Source: Bacteroidota bacterium
Lineage (GTDB): Bacteria; Bacteroidota; Rhodothermia; JANXDC01
Assembly (NCBI GenBank): GCA_025998875.1
Contig: AP024675.1
Location: forward strand, 2,205,549-2,269,548
Length of the DNA stretch: 64,000 bases
Direction of reading: 5' to 3'
Shown here: one piece after another, positions 46,391-56,490 of the stretch
How positions within the stretch are numbered: position 1 is the first letter of the stretch
How the letters are laid out: every line of letters begins with the position of its first letter
Made by a program: the position numbers and the translations under genes
The notes under the pieces: model-generated
Database searches by the model: none
What the model was told of the DNA's origin: nothing
The model's input: the letters and a program-made list of their open reading frames with translations, nothing else

Positions 46391-47344
46391 CTACAGCCGA
46401 AACATCCGCCTCGTCATCCAAGAACCGAACCGAATCCCCAGTCCGGGATGCAAAACAGTGAGCAGAAGAATCCCGAGCCGAGCCCAATCGCGACGTCCGG
46501 GATGGGGGCCCATAGAGCGCACAAAACGCCAGAATCGGACAAGCGCCCTCCCAGCTTGTCCCTTCATACGAAGCCTGTAGACGCTACCCCACGCATGAGG
46601 GAAATGCCCGTCCAGAGACCAGCTTCCCCCCTGTCGAGCTACGAGATAGTCCCGGAAGCGCTCGGCTAGCTCCATATCGAACAGCAACCGATCCGATGAA
46701 ATCCGGGCCGTATACCCGTTTCTACCATGCACACGATAGAAGCCCAGTTCTTCTTCGATTACCCCTACTTCTGTGGCCGCGGCAACCTGCACCTGCAGGT
46801 AGTAATCGGCCCGCAGGGGAAAAATCTCTTCCGGTATGGGCCCGATGCGCTCCCACAGGTCGCGCCGAATAGCCCATCCGGAGGTAGGAGCGAGGTAGTA
46901 GACCCCCCGAAAGACGCGTTCCGGGTCAAGCTTGCCTCTGCTGATCGGACCCAGCGGAAATCGGCCTCGGCGCGGACGTCCCTGATCGTCGATCAAACGC
47001 AGCGGATGCTGTAGGGCGCCACACTCAGGATGTCGATCGATAAACTCCACACACCGGGCCAGCTTATCGGCTCGCCACCGATCGTCTGCATCCAGCAGGA
47101 ACAACCATTCCCCCTGTGCCCGGGAGCAGGCCGCGTTGAGCGCTGCCCCCTGGCCCCGGCCTTCCAACTGGAGCAGTTCGATGCCGGAGAGGCGGCAGAG
47201 CGCTTCATACGATCCGTCTACAGAACCATCATCGACCACCCAGCACTCAAAATCCCGATATGCCTGGGTCGCCACACTATCGAGCGCCTCGAGCACGTAG
47301 GCCCCGTAGTTGCGGTTGGTCACAATCACAGAAACGCGCGGCAT
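46391..47344 (-). CDS. GT2 family glycosyltransferase (A)
   Basis: The 317-residue enzyme begins PRVSVIVTNRNYGAYVLEALDSVATQAYRDFECWVVDDGS, with the nucleotide-sugar site. The DAD-type metal motif is FLLDADDRWRADKLARCVEF. The C-terminal part has hydrophobic, basic stretches for membrane association. The sugar cannot be predicted. It abuts the polymerase gene, and 120 bases separate it from the next GT2 gene upstream. Confidence 0.92.
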   Translation of the reverse strand: MPRVSVIVTNRNYGAYVLEALDSVATQAYRDFECWVVDDGSVDGSYEALCRLSGIELLQLEGRGQGAALNAACSRAQGEWLFLLDADDRWRADKLARCVEFIDRHPECGALQHPLRLIDDQGRPRRGRFPLGPISRGKLDPERVFRGVYYLAPTSGWAIRRDLWERIGPIPEEIFPLRADYYLQVQVAAATEVGVIEEELGFYRVHGRNGYTARISSDRLLFDMELAERFRDYLVARQGGSWSLDGHFPHAWGSVYRLRMKGQAGRALVRFWRFVRSMGPHPGRRDWARLGILLLTVLHPGLGIRFGSWMTRRMFRL

Positions 47345-47464
47345 GTGTCAGAGGGCAGGTCCTGTTGCCGGACAAACCCGAGACCTTTCATCCCGGCCGG
47401 GCTTCAACTGCCACCGCGGGCGCGCCCACACTATCTGCACCTTGAAGCGTTGGACCAAACCGGC

Positions 47465-48466
47465 TCAAGAGGATTTCAACGGAGACGACCCGATCCTGCG
47501 CAACAGACGCCATATCCCCTGCAGGGACCAAAGAAACCGCCACCCTGCTATCTGAAGGGAACCGGCACCCCGATAGCGGCGCAGATAATACATCCCCGAG
47601 CGCACGAAAGCATCCCAGTGGTTGTCCTGCGCAGTGCGGGACCACTTATGATAGATCCGCAGTCGGGGCTCAAAACGCATCTCGATCCCCAGCCTGCGCG
47701 CTCGTTCGGCCAGAATATGCTCCTCCCAGTACAGAAACGTACCCTCGTCAAGCTCTTCGAGACGGAGCCAGACCTGCCGGGGGAAGATCCAGCAACTTCC
47801 CGGGAGCATGTAGACGGAAGCGGATACCAAACCCGTATACCAGAAGCGGCGGTACCAGATCGAATCTTTTCTGGCACGCCGGCGCCGAAACGCCCATGCC
47901 CGCAGGGGCCAGCTCCAGAGCGCGGGGGGCCGAAGTTCCGGACGCTGCCAGTCCGTACCATCCCGATAATCAAGGACCAGCGGACCGAGTACGGCATCCG
48001 GATGTTCGCCATCAAGGAGCGCCCGCAGCTGAGGCCAAAAATCCGGAGCCAGAACCGTATCGTTATTGAGCACCACGATGGCCTCGGTTTCCGCACTGAT
48101 GCGGGATCGAAGCCAACGCCACCCGGCGTTGATGGCCGCGGCATACCCCCGGTTCTGATCGAGTGTCAGGATATAGAGCCGCTCCCGGCGATCGGTCGCT
48201 TCCCCTCCCGAGCATACCCCGCAGGGAACCGGCCGCGGAATGGGGGGAAGCGGGGGCTCCCGCCGGGGATAGCATACGGGAACAGAAAGCTCACCCCGGG
48301 CCCACTGCCGCAGGATCTCCAGCTCCTCCGGGGCAGAACCGTTGTCCACCACAAGAGCCCTGACCTCCGCGCAGGCGAGCACGCTTTCCAGGCATTCCAG
48401 GGTATCCTGTACCCGTCCGTACTGGGGAATAACGGCCCAGAAATGCTCGTCACCTATTTGAGGCAT
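47465..48466 (-). CDS. GT2 family glycosyltransferase (B)
   Basis: The 333-residue enzyme resembles the rhamnosyltransferase-like GT2 group. FWAVIPQYGRVQDTLECLESVLACAEVRALVVDNGS, LDQNRGYAAAINAGWRW and IVVLNNDTVLAPDFWPQLRALL hold the fold and the DxD-like motif. SASVYMLPGSCWIFPRQVWLRLEELDEGTFLYWEEH is also typical. The acceptor is unknown. It overlaps the flippase gene end by 17 bases. Confidence 0.9.
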   Translation of the reverse strand: MPQIGDEHFWAVIPQYGRVQDTLECLESVLACAEVRALVVDNGSAPEELEILRQWARGELSVPVCYPRREPPLPPIPRPVPCGVCSGGEATDRRERLYILTLDQNRGYAAAINAGWRWLRSRISAETEAIVVLNNDTVLAPDFWPQLRALLDGEHPDAVLGPLVLDYRDGTDWQRPELRPPALWSWPLRAWAFRRRRARKDSIWYRRFWYTGLVSASVYMLPGSCWIFPRQVWLRLEELDEGTFLYWEEHILAERARRLGIEMRFEPRLRIYHKWSRTAQDNHWDAFVRSGMYYLRRYRGAGSLQIAGWRFLWSLQGIWRLLRRIGSSPLKSS

Positions 48467-49793
48467 GGATCGAAGGGGCTATCCGCTCTCGCCGATCCGG
48501 CGTGCTCCTGCGCACCATGGAAGCAGCGGCCGTAAGCAACAGGGCATCCAGCAACATACGACCCGCCCAGGCGGCCGCCGCGCCCGCAAGCCCCCCGTAG
48601 GCAACGGCCCACAGAAGCAGAAGCCCATAGAGGGGCAACTCCAGTACATGGCACAACGCAACCGTTCGGGGACGTCCCACCCCGTAGAGCACGGAAAAGG
48701 GCACCTGGGCCATCCCATTAACCAACACACCCAGCGCAAGCCAGGGAAGCAGACCCGGCGGGGCAGATACGGATTTGCCCGTCCACCAGGTCAATAGGGG
48801 ATCGACCAGAAGCAACAATCCGGCCAGCAATGGGGCAAGGAGTAATCCAATAAACAGGGCTACCCACAGCGGAGGGAGGCGCTCCATTCCTCCCGGACGG
48901 CTGTAGATCGGGATCAGGACGGTACTCACCGAACCGGGCAGAACAAGAAGGCGCGCCATAGGCTCCATGAACAGTACGTACAATCCGACGGCTTCGGGTC
49001 CGAGCTGACGTCCGATCCAGAAGCGGTCCGCATACAGAAATATGGCTCCGAGCAGAGCGGAAAAGCTCACCCAGATTCCATAGCGGAAAAGTCCGGCGAG
49101 CTCGCCTGGCACAGAGTGCCGGATCGGCCTCCCCAGCCGCCTCCATACAGCGAACGCGTATAGCCCCGCTGTTCCCCACCAGGCTAACAGCAACCCCCGG
49201 GCCACGGAGTGCAGCCCTTCTCCCTGCAGCCATAACAGAACGAGGGGCAGGAGCATACCTCCCGCCTGACTCAGCAGCCGCCCTGCGGCGCTCCAGGTGA
49301 ACGCGCCAGCTCCCTCCAGGGCGGCCCGCAGTCCGGCGGAGACAAGTATGGCCGGAAGGGCAAGCAGGCTGAGGCGAAAGGCCCCTGTGGCTTCGGGGAA
49401 CTCCTCCATCGGCACGCGCACCAGCTGGAGCAGGTTCGGGATCCAGGGCCAGATACCGATTCCGATCAAGCTGCCCAGCAGGAACTGCACTCCTATCCCC
49501 TTCCAGGCCATACGACGGGCCCGATGCGGATCTCCCTCGCCCAGGGAGCGGGAAACGGCATGCACCAGAGCCCGACCGATCCCCAGATCGAGGGAGGCGG
49601 CATGCGCAAACAGGGCCCAGAGGATCCCCACAAGCCCCATCCGCCCGGCCCCCAGGGTTTTCCAGTACAGGGGCAGCACAAGCAGGGCGACGCCCCAGGG
49701 AGCGGCCTGGCCCAGCAAAACCCATCCGGAAGCCCCGATCCAGGCCCTGTTCCGCAACAGAGCCCGAACTGATGCCGAAAAGCCGATACGCAT
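48450..49793 (-). CDS. Wzx-like polysaccharide flippase
   Basis: The 447-residue MATE/MOP superfamily protein has about twelve to fourteen TM segments. It starts with a basic RNRAWIGASGWVLLGQAAPWGVALLVLPLYW, and DLGIGRALVHAVSRSLGEGDPHRARRM is typical of Wzx. It would move the lipid-linked repeat unit across the inner membrane. It directly abuts the Wzz-like gene. Confidence 0.88.
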   Translation of the reverse strand: MRIGFSASVRALLRNRAWIGASGWVLLGQAAPWGVALLVLPLYWKTLGAGRMGLVGILWALFAHAASLDLGIGRALVHAVSRSLGEGDPHRARRMAWKGIGVQFLLGSLIGIGIWPWIPNLLQLVRVPMEEFPEATGAFRLSLLALPAILVSAGLRAALEGAGAFTWSAAGRLLSQAGGMLLPLVLLWLQGEGLHSVARGLLLAWWGTAGLYAFAVWRRLGRPIRHSVPGELAGLFRYGIWVSFSALLGAIFLYADRFWIGRQLGPEAVGLYVLFMEPMARLLVLPGSVSTVLIPIYSRPGGMERLPPLWVALFIGLLLAPLLAGLLLLVDPLLTWWTGKSVSAPPGLLPWLALGVLVNGMAQVPFSVLYGVGRPRTVALCHVLELPLYGLLLLWAVAYGGLAGAAAAWAGRMLLDALLLTAAASMVRRSTPDRRERIAPSIHASNR

Positions 49794-50789
49794 TCATGTC
49801 ACCTGCACCCGGTGAACGGTAACCTCTTGCAGCGCATCGGTTCCGTAACGCCATCGATCCCATAGAAAAACGAGCAGGAACAGCAGGAGAAGCAGTCCCC
49901 CACCTCCCAACCCGAACCAGGGCAGGGGTCTTGGAAAGGCGGGCCTGACCGGGACACGAAGGCTATCGAGCTCCAGCACCACGGGCCGACGGCGTTCGAG
50001 TTCGAGCTCGGCCAGAGCCAGCTGTCGCTGCAGTTCGGCATACAGCTCCGTACGCAGGGCGACCTGGCGTTCCAGGCGCTGACGCTCAACGGCATAGCGA
50101 GCCGTGGTGGCATCCGGATTGCGATCGACGAACGCGGCCAGGGCGTTTTCCGCCTCCCGAAGCGCCATTGCTGCCTCAGCCAGGCGGGCCCGCAGAAAGG
50201 CCACGTTTTCCACTTCCCGGCCCGTACGCAACCGTTCGACAAAATCGCGGAAATGCCGCAGAAGGCTGCGCGCCAGCTGCATGCTGAGCTCGGGATCCTG
50301 CGTCTCTACACGCACATAGAGCAGACCGGTCCGGGCATCGCGCCAGGCCCTCAGGCTCTCCCTCATGCGCTCCAGTACCCGTTCCATCCAGCGTTCCGGA
50401 TCACCCCCCGAATAGGCTACCAGCCGGGCACCCAGCAGTCCGGGCCGACCCATCCGATCCGGCACCGTATCCCGGGCTATAGCGCGCAGCACCTCGGGAT
50501 GCTGGAGCAGGGTCGGGTAGGCTTCGACAGAAAACGCCTCGGGTCGGGCGAACATGCGCCCGATGTCCAGATTGCGCAGCAACGAAGAGCCGGGTCCGAA
50601 CTGCAGTTCCAGAGCGGGCTCGGTATGGGGCACAAGACCCACCTCGATAGCCCAGGAGCGCGGCCAGAGCAAATAGCCCACCACCAGCAACACGATTCCC
50701 GCCCCGGCGCCCCAGAACAGCAGGATACGCTGGCGATAGAGCACGGCAAGCAGCTCACCCCACCGAGGATCGGGATCGGATCGGCTCAT
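49794..50789 (-). CDS. Wzz/GNVR-type chain-length determinant
   Basis: The 331-residue protein has two membrane segments (~residues 24-43 near ILLFWGAGAGIVLLVVGYLL and ~295-315 near GLGGGGLLLLLFLLVFLW) flanking a periplasmic domain with long helices (VENVAFLRARLAEAAMALREAENALAAF, then VERQRLERQVALRTELYAELQRQLALAEL). It ends without a tyrosine-kinase domain. It would set glycan chain length and work with the SLBB exporter, whose gene it overlaps by 4 bases. Confidence 0.85.
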   Translation of the reverse strand: MSRSDPDPRWGELLAVLYRQRILLFWGAGAGIVLLVVGYLLWPRSWAIEVGLVPHTEPALELQFGPGSSLLRNLDIGRMFARPEAFSVEAYPTLLQHPEVLRAIARDTVPDRMGRPGLLGARLVAYSGGDPERWMERVLERMRESLRAWRDARTGLLYVRVETQDPELSMQLARSLLRHFRDFVERLRTGREVENVAFLRARLAEAAMALREAENALAAFVDRNPDATTARYAVERQRLERQVALRTELYAELQRQLALAELELERRRPVVLELDSLRVPVRPAFPRPLPWFGLGGGGLLLLLFLLVFLWDRWRYGTDALQEVTVHRVQVT

Positions 50790-53131
50790 AGCTGTCGGAC
50801 GAGCAAAATCACGGTCAGAATCGTACTCACCAGCCCTATGCTCTGGGCCACCAGGGCAGCCAGATCAATGCGGGATCCGCCCTGAGGGGATGAAGCAGGG
50901 AAAATCCGGATCACGGATCCATCGGGCACCACGGGATCCGGACCCCGTCCCAGAAAGCCCTTCTTGAGCACCCGATACATGCGCCCATCGGGCATCTCCA
51001 GGTAGAGGCTTTTGCCCTCCTGCACCCCACCGGCCTGTCGGAGGTAGTAGGAGACGCGCCGACCGGGTTGATAGGGAATCCAGATCGATGCGGGCACATC
51101 TCCCTCCACGCGCACGGCCCGGGGAGCGGAGGGTACATACAGGGAATCCCCGTCCAGCAACGGAACCTGCGGATCGACACTCAGACGCACACCTTTCCGA
51201 TATAAGCGCATGCCGGGCTCGTATGCCGAGGGACGCAGTCCTCCGGCCCGTTCGAGCACGGCAGCCAGGCTTTCCCCCGCAGGGGTTACGGGGTAATAAC
51301 CGGGCCGCATCACCTCCCCGCCCACGTACACCCGTCCGCCGGGACGGAAGGAGGCGCTGTAGGGCACAAAAACCCGATCAAGCGGACGCAGCACGCGGGA
51401 GGAATCCCCCCGCTCTTCCTCCTCCCGGATCGGGGTGAGCTGCGCCACAGGCCGGGCTTCCGGAAGCAGACGAATCCGGTAGCGCGACGGCGCCCCGCTT
51501 CCGGACCCCTGCACGGAGGGGGCGACCTCCACTTCCTCGGCCGCACCCGGCACGAGGCCGCCTGCCAGCAACAGGAGGTCCTCTACGCGCATACCGGGAT
51601 GCCAGCTGTAGCGACCCGGACGACGAACCGCGCCCTCGATTTGCACGGTGAGTGAATCGAACACCTCCGAGGCGGAAAAGACATACAGGCTGTCGCGCGG
51701 AAAAAGAAGTATGGAACCGAGCACCTCCGAATCCCCAAGCCGGAGCACCTGCAGAGCGCGCTCGGAGCGGCCCGGCACGTAACGATACAGGTGGGCCCGG
51801 TCCCGGTAGGCGTCCGGACGCAGGCGAGCGGCTTCAAGCACGGCGGCCACTGTACGCCGACCGGGCTCCAGGCTGTAGGGACCGGGGAAATAGACCGCAC
51901 CGGCCACCACAGCGGCGTTCAGAGGCTCCCGCGGAGCCCGGGGGACAAAAAGCCGATCACCGTCAATAAGCTCCAGATCTTCTTCCTGCCCGCTCAACAC
52001 CCGCATCGGGGATACTTCCAGCAGGTATCCCGCCGGTCCCTGATCCGGACGCGCCTCCGGGGGCAGGATGCGCTCCAGACGGGCGCGCACGGCGTGCGCC
52101 TCGGGGACCAGACCTCCGGCCATGGTCAGCAGATCGGAGAGTCGCTCCCCGGGACGCAGCTCATAGAGGGCCGGCCGGCGCACGGCACCGGAGGCCACTA
52201 CGGTCGAAAGCCGCACGGGCACAAAGACCACGTCCCCCTCTCTGAGGGGCTCGGTTGTATCCGGACGCCCCTGCAGCAGCACCGGATAGAGATCGATTTC
52301 TCGAGCCGCCTGGCCGGGACGCAGAATCCGCACGCTCCGGAGCGAACCGCGCACAGTCGGCCCTCCACAGGCATAGAGGGCTTCAAGCACCCCGGAACCC
52401 GGGGACAGCTGGTAAAACCCGGGCCGCTCCACTTCACCGAGCACGAAAACCCCGATGGGCCGTGCGCGCAACAGAGCCAGATCCAGCCCGATCGTCGGAG
52501 GAGTCCGGCTCAGTCCGGCGTAAACGCGCCCCAGCGCCCGGCGTACGCGTTCGCGTGCCTCCCGGAGCGTGAGGCCGAGCACAGAAACGGGCCCGACCCG
52601 CGGCAGCAACAATCGTCCCCCGGGATCTACGGTGAGGGTGAGGCGCAACTCCGCATCGCCCCAGAGGAGCAATTGCAGCTCATCGCCAACCTGCAGGAGA
52701 TAGGAGGACTCCGGAACAGGAGCGAAAACAGCCTCTCGTCCCGGACCCGTCCGAAACATACGGTAGCCGAAGTAGGGAAGCCCGGTCTCGGGGTCCACGG
52801 GCTCCGGAGCCACGGACACAGGCGGCCTCTGCCGGTATTCCGGTAGCGTATCCTCCTGTGTGGCAGGCTGAGTGGGAACAAGGCTGGTATCGGCGAGGGA
52901 TCCCGAACCGGAGGTGACGGAGAGCCTTCCAAAGGCCTCCGGCCTGTAGCGGCGCAACCAGGCCTGGATCTGGGCCTCCGGCACCCCGAGGGCGCGGGCC
53001 TGCTGGAGAAACTGGCGCAGCCGGGCCTCTTCGACCTCGCGGGATCCGGTATGAATCGGCTGGGCCCGGGAGATCCCTCCGGATCCGATCAGGAAAACCA
53101 GCCCCAGTACCACCGGGAAAACAGGCCTCAT
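50786..53131 (-). CDS. SLBB-domain polysaccharide export protein
   Basis: The ~781-residue exporter has a signal peptide (MRPVFPVVLGLVFLIGSGGISRA), a polysaccharide-export region near YLLQVGDELQLLLWGDAELRLTLTVDPGGRLLLPRVG, and six SLBB-like repeats. Examples are VFVLGEVERPGFYQLSPG, VVASGAVRRPALYELRPG, VAGAVYFPGPYSLEPG, IEGAVRRPGRYSWHPG, VGGEVMRPGYYPVTP and VEGDVPASIWIPYQPG. The C-terminus has a hydrophobic segment. Related to Wza, it spans the envelope for glycan export. ATG 53131 overlaps the Wzi-like stop by ATGA; GTG 53140 is possible. Confidence 0.9.
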   Translation of the reverse strand: MRPVFPVVLGLVFLIGSGGISRAQPIHTGSREVEEARLRQFLQQARALGVPEAQIQAWLRRYRPEAFGRLSVTSGSGSLADTSLVPTQPATQEDTLPEYRQRPPVSVAPEPVDPETGLPYFGYRMFRTGPGREAVFAPVPESSYLLQVGDELQLLLWGDAELRLTLTVDPGGRLLLPRVGPVSVLGLTLREARERVRRALGRVYAGLSRTPPTIGLDLALLRARPIGVFVLGEVERPGFYQLSPGSGVLEALYACGGPTVRGSLRSVRILRPGQAAREIDLYPVLLQGRPDTTEPLREGDVVFVPVRLSTVVASGAVRRPALYELRPGERLSDLLTMAGGLVPEAHAVRARLERILPPEARPDQGPAGYLLEVSPMRVLSGQEEDLELIDGDRLFVPRAPREPLNAAVVAGAVYFPGPYSLEPGRRTVAAVLEAARLRPDAYRDRAHLYRYVPGRSERALQVLRLGDSEVLGSILLFPRDSLYVFSASEVFDSLTVQIEGAVRRPGRYSWHPGMRVEDLLLLAGGLVPGAAEEVEVAPSVQGSGSGAPSRYRIRLLPEARPVAQLTPIREEEERGDSSRVLRPLDRVFVPYSASFRPGGRVYVGGEVMRPGYYPVTPAGESLAAVLERAGGLRPSAYEPGMRLYRKGVRLSVDPQVPLLDGDSLYVPSAPRAVRVEGDVPASIWIPYQPGRRVSYYLRQAGGVQEGKSLYLEMPDGRMYRVLKKGFLGRGPDPVVPDGSVIRIFPASSPQGGSRIDLAALVAQSIGLVSTILTVILLVRQL

Positions 53132-54543
53132 AGCCGCCACCAGCGCATCAGGCGAACACCCACATAGCGGTTCGGGACCTCTTCGCGCAACCGGTAGTAG
53201 CGATTATACAGCACAGCATGCCAGAAGATAGCCGACACCGCCCAGAAACGCGACCGCCATCCCACCTCCAGGCCCACCCTGAGTTCGGTTTCGTGCTTCT
53301 GGAAATGGGTGGGATTGCGCTCCGGAGCATGTATGCGATAGAATCGGTCGTTGTCGATGGCCCATCGCAGCACCCAGAGGGACACGTTCGCCCCGCGGCG
53401 CTCCAGACGCAGCTGCGCCCACTGGCTGTTAGAGCCCGGGCCGATCCAGGCGCCCAGCGCCTGCCCCCGGTGCGTGTAGCCCTGTACGACCACAGAGTCG
53501 GTGTAAAAGGCCTTCTGGGGTCGGACCAGATCGGTTTTGGCCGACTCCAGCCGCGTCAGCTCCATCCGCAGATATATTGTGCCCGGGTTGCGGAGCACCC
53601 ACTGCTTCTCCACCCCCAGAGTGAAGGCGGTTCCCCGCACCCAGTACGTAAGCCAGTCCCGTAAGTTTTCGGCCGGCTCGTTGCGCGCCCATTCCAGATA
53701 GCATTCCGCTCCGTCTTCTGGCAACCTCCAGCGGAGAAAAAATCCATACAGCCCCGTCCAGGGTGCCCACCGACTCCTCAGGGGCAGCGACAGGGCGTGC
53801 AGCGGGGCCCCGGCCACTTCCTCAGCTCCAGCCCAGGTTCTGTAAGCGATTGAAACCAGCCCGAGCGTAAGGACCTGATCCCGGGCGAGCAGGTGCGCCT
53901 GCCCCAGCAGGCCGCTGATGAGCCGGCGGTCGTTTCGGGGGTTGACATCATAGAAGCGGGATTCCCGGAGCTGGCCAACCCACCCCAGAACCTCCAGGCG
54001 AAGCGAACCCGCCGAGAGGGGACGGGCCGTCTCCCCCCACAGGTGGGGATAGGCAGGCGCATGCGTACTCCAGAAGAGCGCATTCAGCCGCCCCGGACCG
54101 ATCCATCGGCTCCGGAAACCCGCCCCTATGGCCAGATGACCCCTGGAGAAGCGAAGGTATGTCTCGGATGCATACCAGCCACCCGCCCCCCTGTCCCCCC
54201 ATCGCTGGGGCCAGTCCAGTACGCGCTCCCGCAGGGGATAGGCGTACAGGGAGCGGTCCTGAGCATCCGCACCCCGGAAGGGCGAGAGGGGAAAGGACCG
54301 GTTTTCGCTTCGCCACCCCTCCAGGCCCACGGCCACGGTCCAGGGTCCCCGCTCCCGACGCATGCCAAAGCGAAACAGTCCGTTCCATCCCCTGCCCTGC
54401 CACCAGGACCCGTCGTTTTCTCCGGAGGGTCGGGCCGTGTTGTAGCTGAGCGCATTTTCCAGGTACAGGAGCACGCGAGCCGTATCCGGGATCATCCCGG
54501 AAGCTCCAAGCAGGAGCTGGGCAACAAGGAGTTTGCCTACCAT
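53128..54543 (-). CDS. Wzi-like outer-membrane protein, tandem copy A
   Basis: The ~471-residue protein starts MVGKLLVAQLLLGASGMIPDTARVLLYLENALSYN, a signal peptide before a beta-rich barrel. YLRFSRGHLAIGAGFRSRWIGPGRLNALFWSTHAPAYPHLWGETA and FYDVNPRNDRRLISGLLGQ are reminiscent of the capsule assembly Wzi family. It shares a patch near VQGYTHRGQALGAWIGPG with the next protein. It sits between the SLBB exporter and its homolog, overlapping both. Confidence 0.7.
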   Translation of the reverse strand: MVGKLLVAQLLLGASGMIPDTARVLLYLENALSYNTARPSGENDGSWWQGRGWNGLFRFGMRRERGPWTVAVGLEGWRSENRSFPLSPFRGADAQDRSLYAYPLRERVLDWPQRWGDRGAGGWYASETYLRFSRGHLAIGAGFRSRWIGPGRLNALFWSTHAPAYPHLWGETARPLSAGSLRLEVLGWVGQLRESRFYDVNPRNDRRLISGLLGQAHLLARDQVLTLGLVSIAYRTWAGAEEVAGAPLHALSLPLRSRWAPWTGLYGFFLRWRLPEDGAECYLEWARNEPAENLRDWLTYWVRGTAFTLGVEKQWVLRNPGTIYLRMELTRLESAKTDLVRPQKAFYTDSVVVQGYTHRGQALGAWIGPGSNSQWAQLRLERRGANVSLWVLRWAIDNDRFYRIHAPERNPTHFQKHETELRVGLEVGWRSRFWAVSAIFWHAVLYNRYYRLREEVPNRYVGVRLMRWWRL

Positions 54544-55997
54544 GGCCGATAGCGGATCCAGGTGGAAAGAAGCAGGCTGGAGGTGTCTTCTCCGTGCCGG
54601 TAATCCCGATTCCACTGGCGCATGCCGCTTAGCAACAGGCCCAGGCGAGTGCGGGAATTGAAGGGGCGCTCTATCCAGAACGTGGCGATCCAGAACAGCT
54701 CCGGCGCCTGAACCGAGGGCCGGTGGCGAAGCCCGTAGAAGCGATCCACATCCGGCAGCCTGCGTTCCAGCGCAAGGCCCCAGCTGTGAAATCGGCCGAT
54801 ACGCACGTAGCGCACCGCCTGCAGATTGCCATTTACCCCCACATCAGAACCCAGCAGCCGGCCCCGGTGCGTGTAGCCGTGGCGGACGGCCCCATGGATG
54901 TAAAACGGCGCCCCTCCCCGCACGAGCGCCGTGCGAGGTAGCTCCAGGTGCACGAGTTCAACCTGCAACAGGGCATACGGGCCACTCGGGGAGCCCCATG
55001 TTTTCTCCAGGCCGAACAGGTAGGAGCTCGCATGTTCCGGCTCCAGGAAGAGGTCCAGGAAATCCCAGCTGTGGTCCGCCTTGCCCCACTCCCCGTAGAG
55101 GGCAAGCTGTGCCCGCGGGAAACGCCACTCCCACCAGAGGGAGGCCATCTGGTCGGCCGTTCGATACGGCCCTTCGGGTTCTTCGGGTGTAGAGATAAAG
55201 CGCTTGAGCGGGTTCTGCAGCACCAGATCCAGAGGGATAGCCCCTCCCCGTGGCCAGTAATCCACCGCAACCCGACCCGCGCCCAGCAAAAGAGGGCCGA
55301 AGCGCCACTCCAGCCGGAGGCCGATCCAGTAGCGGCGGTCGTTGCTCGAATCTCGGTCAAATCCGCGTGATTCCATCAGCCTGCCCACGGCGTACTCATA
55401 AGCCAGCACCCCCAGAGAGACGGGCAGACGGAGGCGACCCTCAAAACCGAGACGGGCAAAACCCGGGGCGTTTGGTGCGGCCAGGATGGAAGTCCTTCGC
55501 CCCACTCCCCACCAGAGGCTCCGGGAGCTGGCCTGAAGGCCGAGCCAGGACGGGCCTGCGCGGAGGCTCTTTTCCCCCACATCCAGCCGCCACAGCGGCT
55601 CGTCTGCGGGCCGCAGGCGCAGATCCAGGCGCCGGCGCATATCCCACCCGGGGGGAAGGCGCGGATCGGTCCGGAACCAGGCCGGACTGGCGATGAACCG
55701 GTTTTCCGATGCCCAGAGGATCGGATCCAGCTGCACAGCCAGCCAGGGTCCGGAGAAGGTGAATCCTCCCGTTATGAGGGCGCTTGCCCCCCTGCCCAGC
55801 CAGACCGGACCTGTATTGGGTGCCCGGATCCAGTTCGGGGTCCAGGCGGCCTGAAGAAGAAGCGCACCGGCACGGAGATTCCAGGGTCCCCGCTTCCAGA
55901 TGAGATGCTGTTCCGGGGCCGGAACCGGACGCCACCCCCCCTGCCAGGGGAAAAGGGCGGTGGAGTCGATAAACAACAGCAGAGCGGCGGCAACCAT
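54537..55997 (-). CDS. Wzi-like outer-membrane protein, tandem copy B
   Basis: The 486-residue protein has a short signal-like start (MVAAALLLFIDSTALFPWQGG) and many barrel strands, with FDRDSSNDRRYWIGLRLEW, GRLLGSDVGVNGNLQ and HGYTHRGRLLG recalling copy A. The pair arose by duplication and is likely exported to the outer membrane to shape the glycan. It ends 6 bases after the start of copy A. Upstream lies only a truncated transferase, so an operon promoter may be further right. Confidence 0.7.
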   Translation of the reverse strand: MVAAALLLFIDSTALFPWQGGWRPVPAPEQHLIWKRGPWNLRAGALLLQAAWTPNWIRAPNTGPVWLGRGASALITGGFTFSGPWLAVQLDPILWASENRFIASPAWFRTDPRLPPGWDMRRRLDLRLRPADEPLWRLDVGEKSLRAGPSWLGLQASSRSLWWGVGRRTSILAAPNAPGFARLGFEGRLRLPVSLGVLAYEYAVGRLMESRGFDRDSSNDRRYWIGLRLEWRFGPLLLGAGRVAVDYWPRGGAIPLDLVLQNPLKRFISTPEEPEGPYRTADQMASLWWEWRFPRAQLALYGEWGKADHSWDFLDLFLEPEHASSYLFGLEKTWGSPSGPYALLQVELVHLELPRTALVRGGAPFYIHGAVRHGYTHRGRLLGSDVGVNGNLQAVRYVRIGRFHSWGLALERRLPDVDRFYGLRHRPSVQAPELFWIATFWIERPFNSRTRLGLLLSGMRQWNRDYRHGEDTSSLLLSTWIRYRPW

Positions 55998-56034
55998 CTA
56001 TCAGGGTTTCGAGCAGTTGCTTATGCGAAAGCGA

Positions 56035-56490
56035 TCAATAGGCTCCCTTCCCGCGCCACACCACACCGATCGTACGAACCAGAATGTAGAGATCCAGCCA
56101 GATCGACCAGTTGCGGATGTAGTAGGTGTCCAACGACTCCTGCACCTGAAGGTCTCCATCACTGCGAGCAGTGACCTGCCACAGTCCCGTAAGCCCTGGG
56201 AGAACACTGAGCCGGAGCTGCTGAAAGTCCACAGAGAACTTCTCCAGATGATAGCGGGGAAAGGGCCTGGGCCCCACCAGGCTCATCTCCCCCTTGAGCA
56301 CGTTCCAGAGCTGAGGCAGTTCGTCGAGACTGGTGCGCCGCAGAAAACGGCCTATTCGGGGCAACACACGGGGATCATTTTTGAGCTTGCAGTAGCGCTC
56401 CCATTCGGATCTGGCCTCCGGATTCTGCGCCAGATATTCGGTCAGACGCTTTTCGGCATCCGGATATACACATCGTCTGATGCCTATCAA
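56035..56490 (-). pseudogene. sugar transferase missing its N-terminal half
   Basis: The frame encodes about 151 residues matching only the C-terminal catalytic part of a WbaP/PglC-type enzyme. [39 protein letters not shown] is followed by [24 protein letters not shown] and [18 protein letters not shown]. The membrane anchor and the KFRTM part that should precede YPDAEKRL are gone and replaced by IGIRRCV from TTG 56490. The junction near 56468 coincides with the start of an AT-rich block. A functional enzyme is unlikely. Confidence 0.85.
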
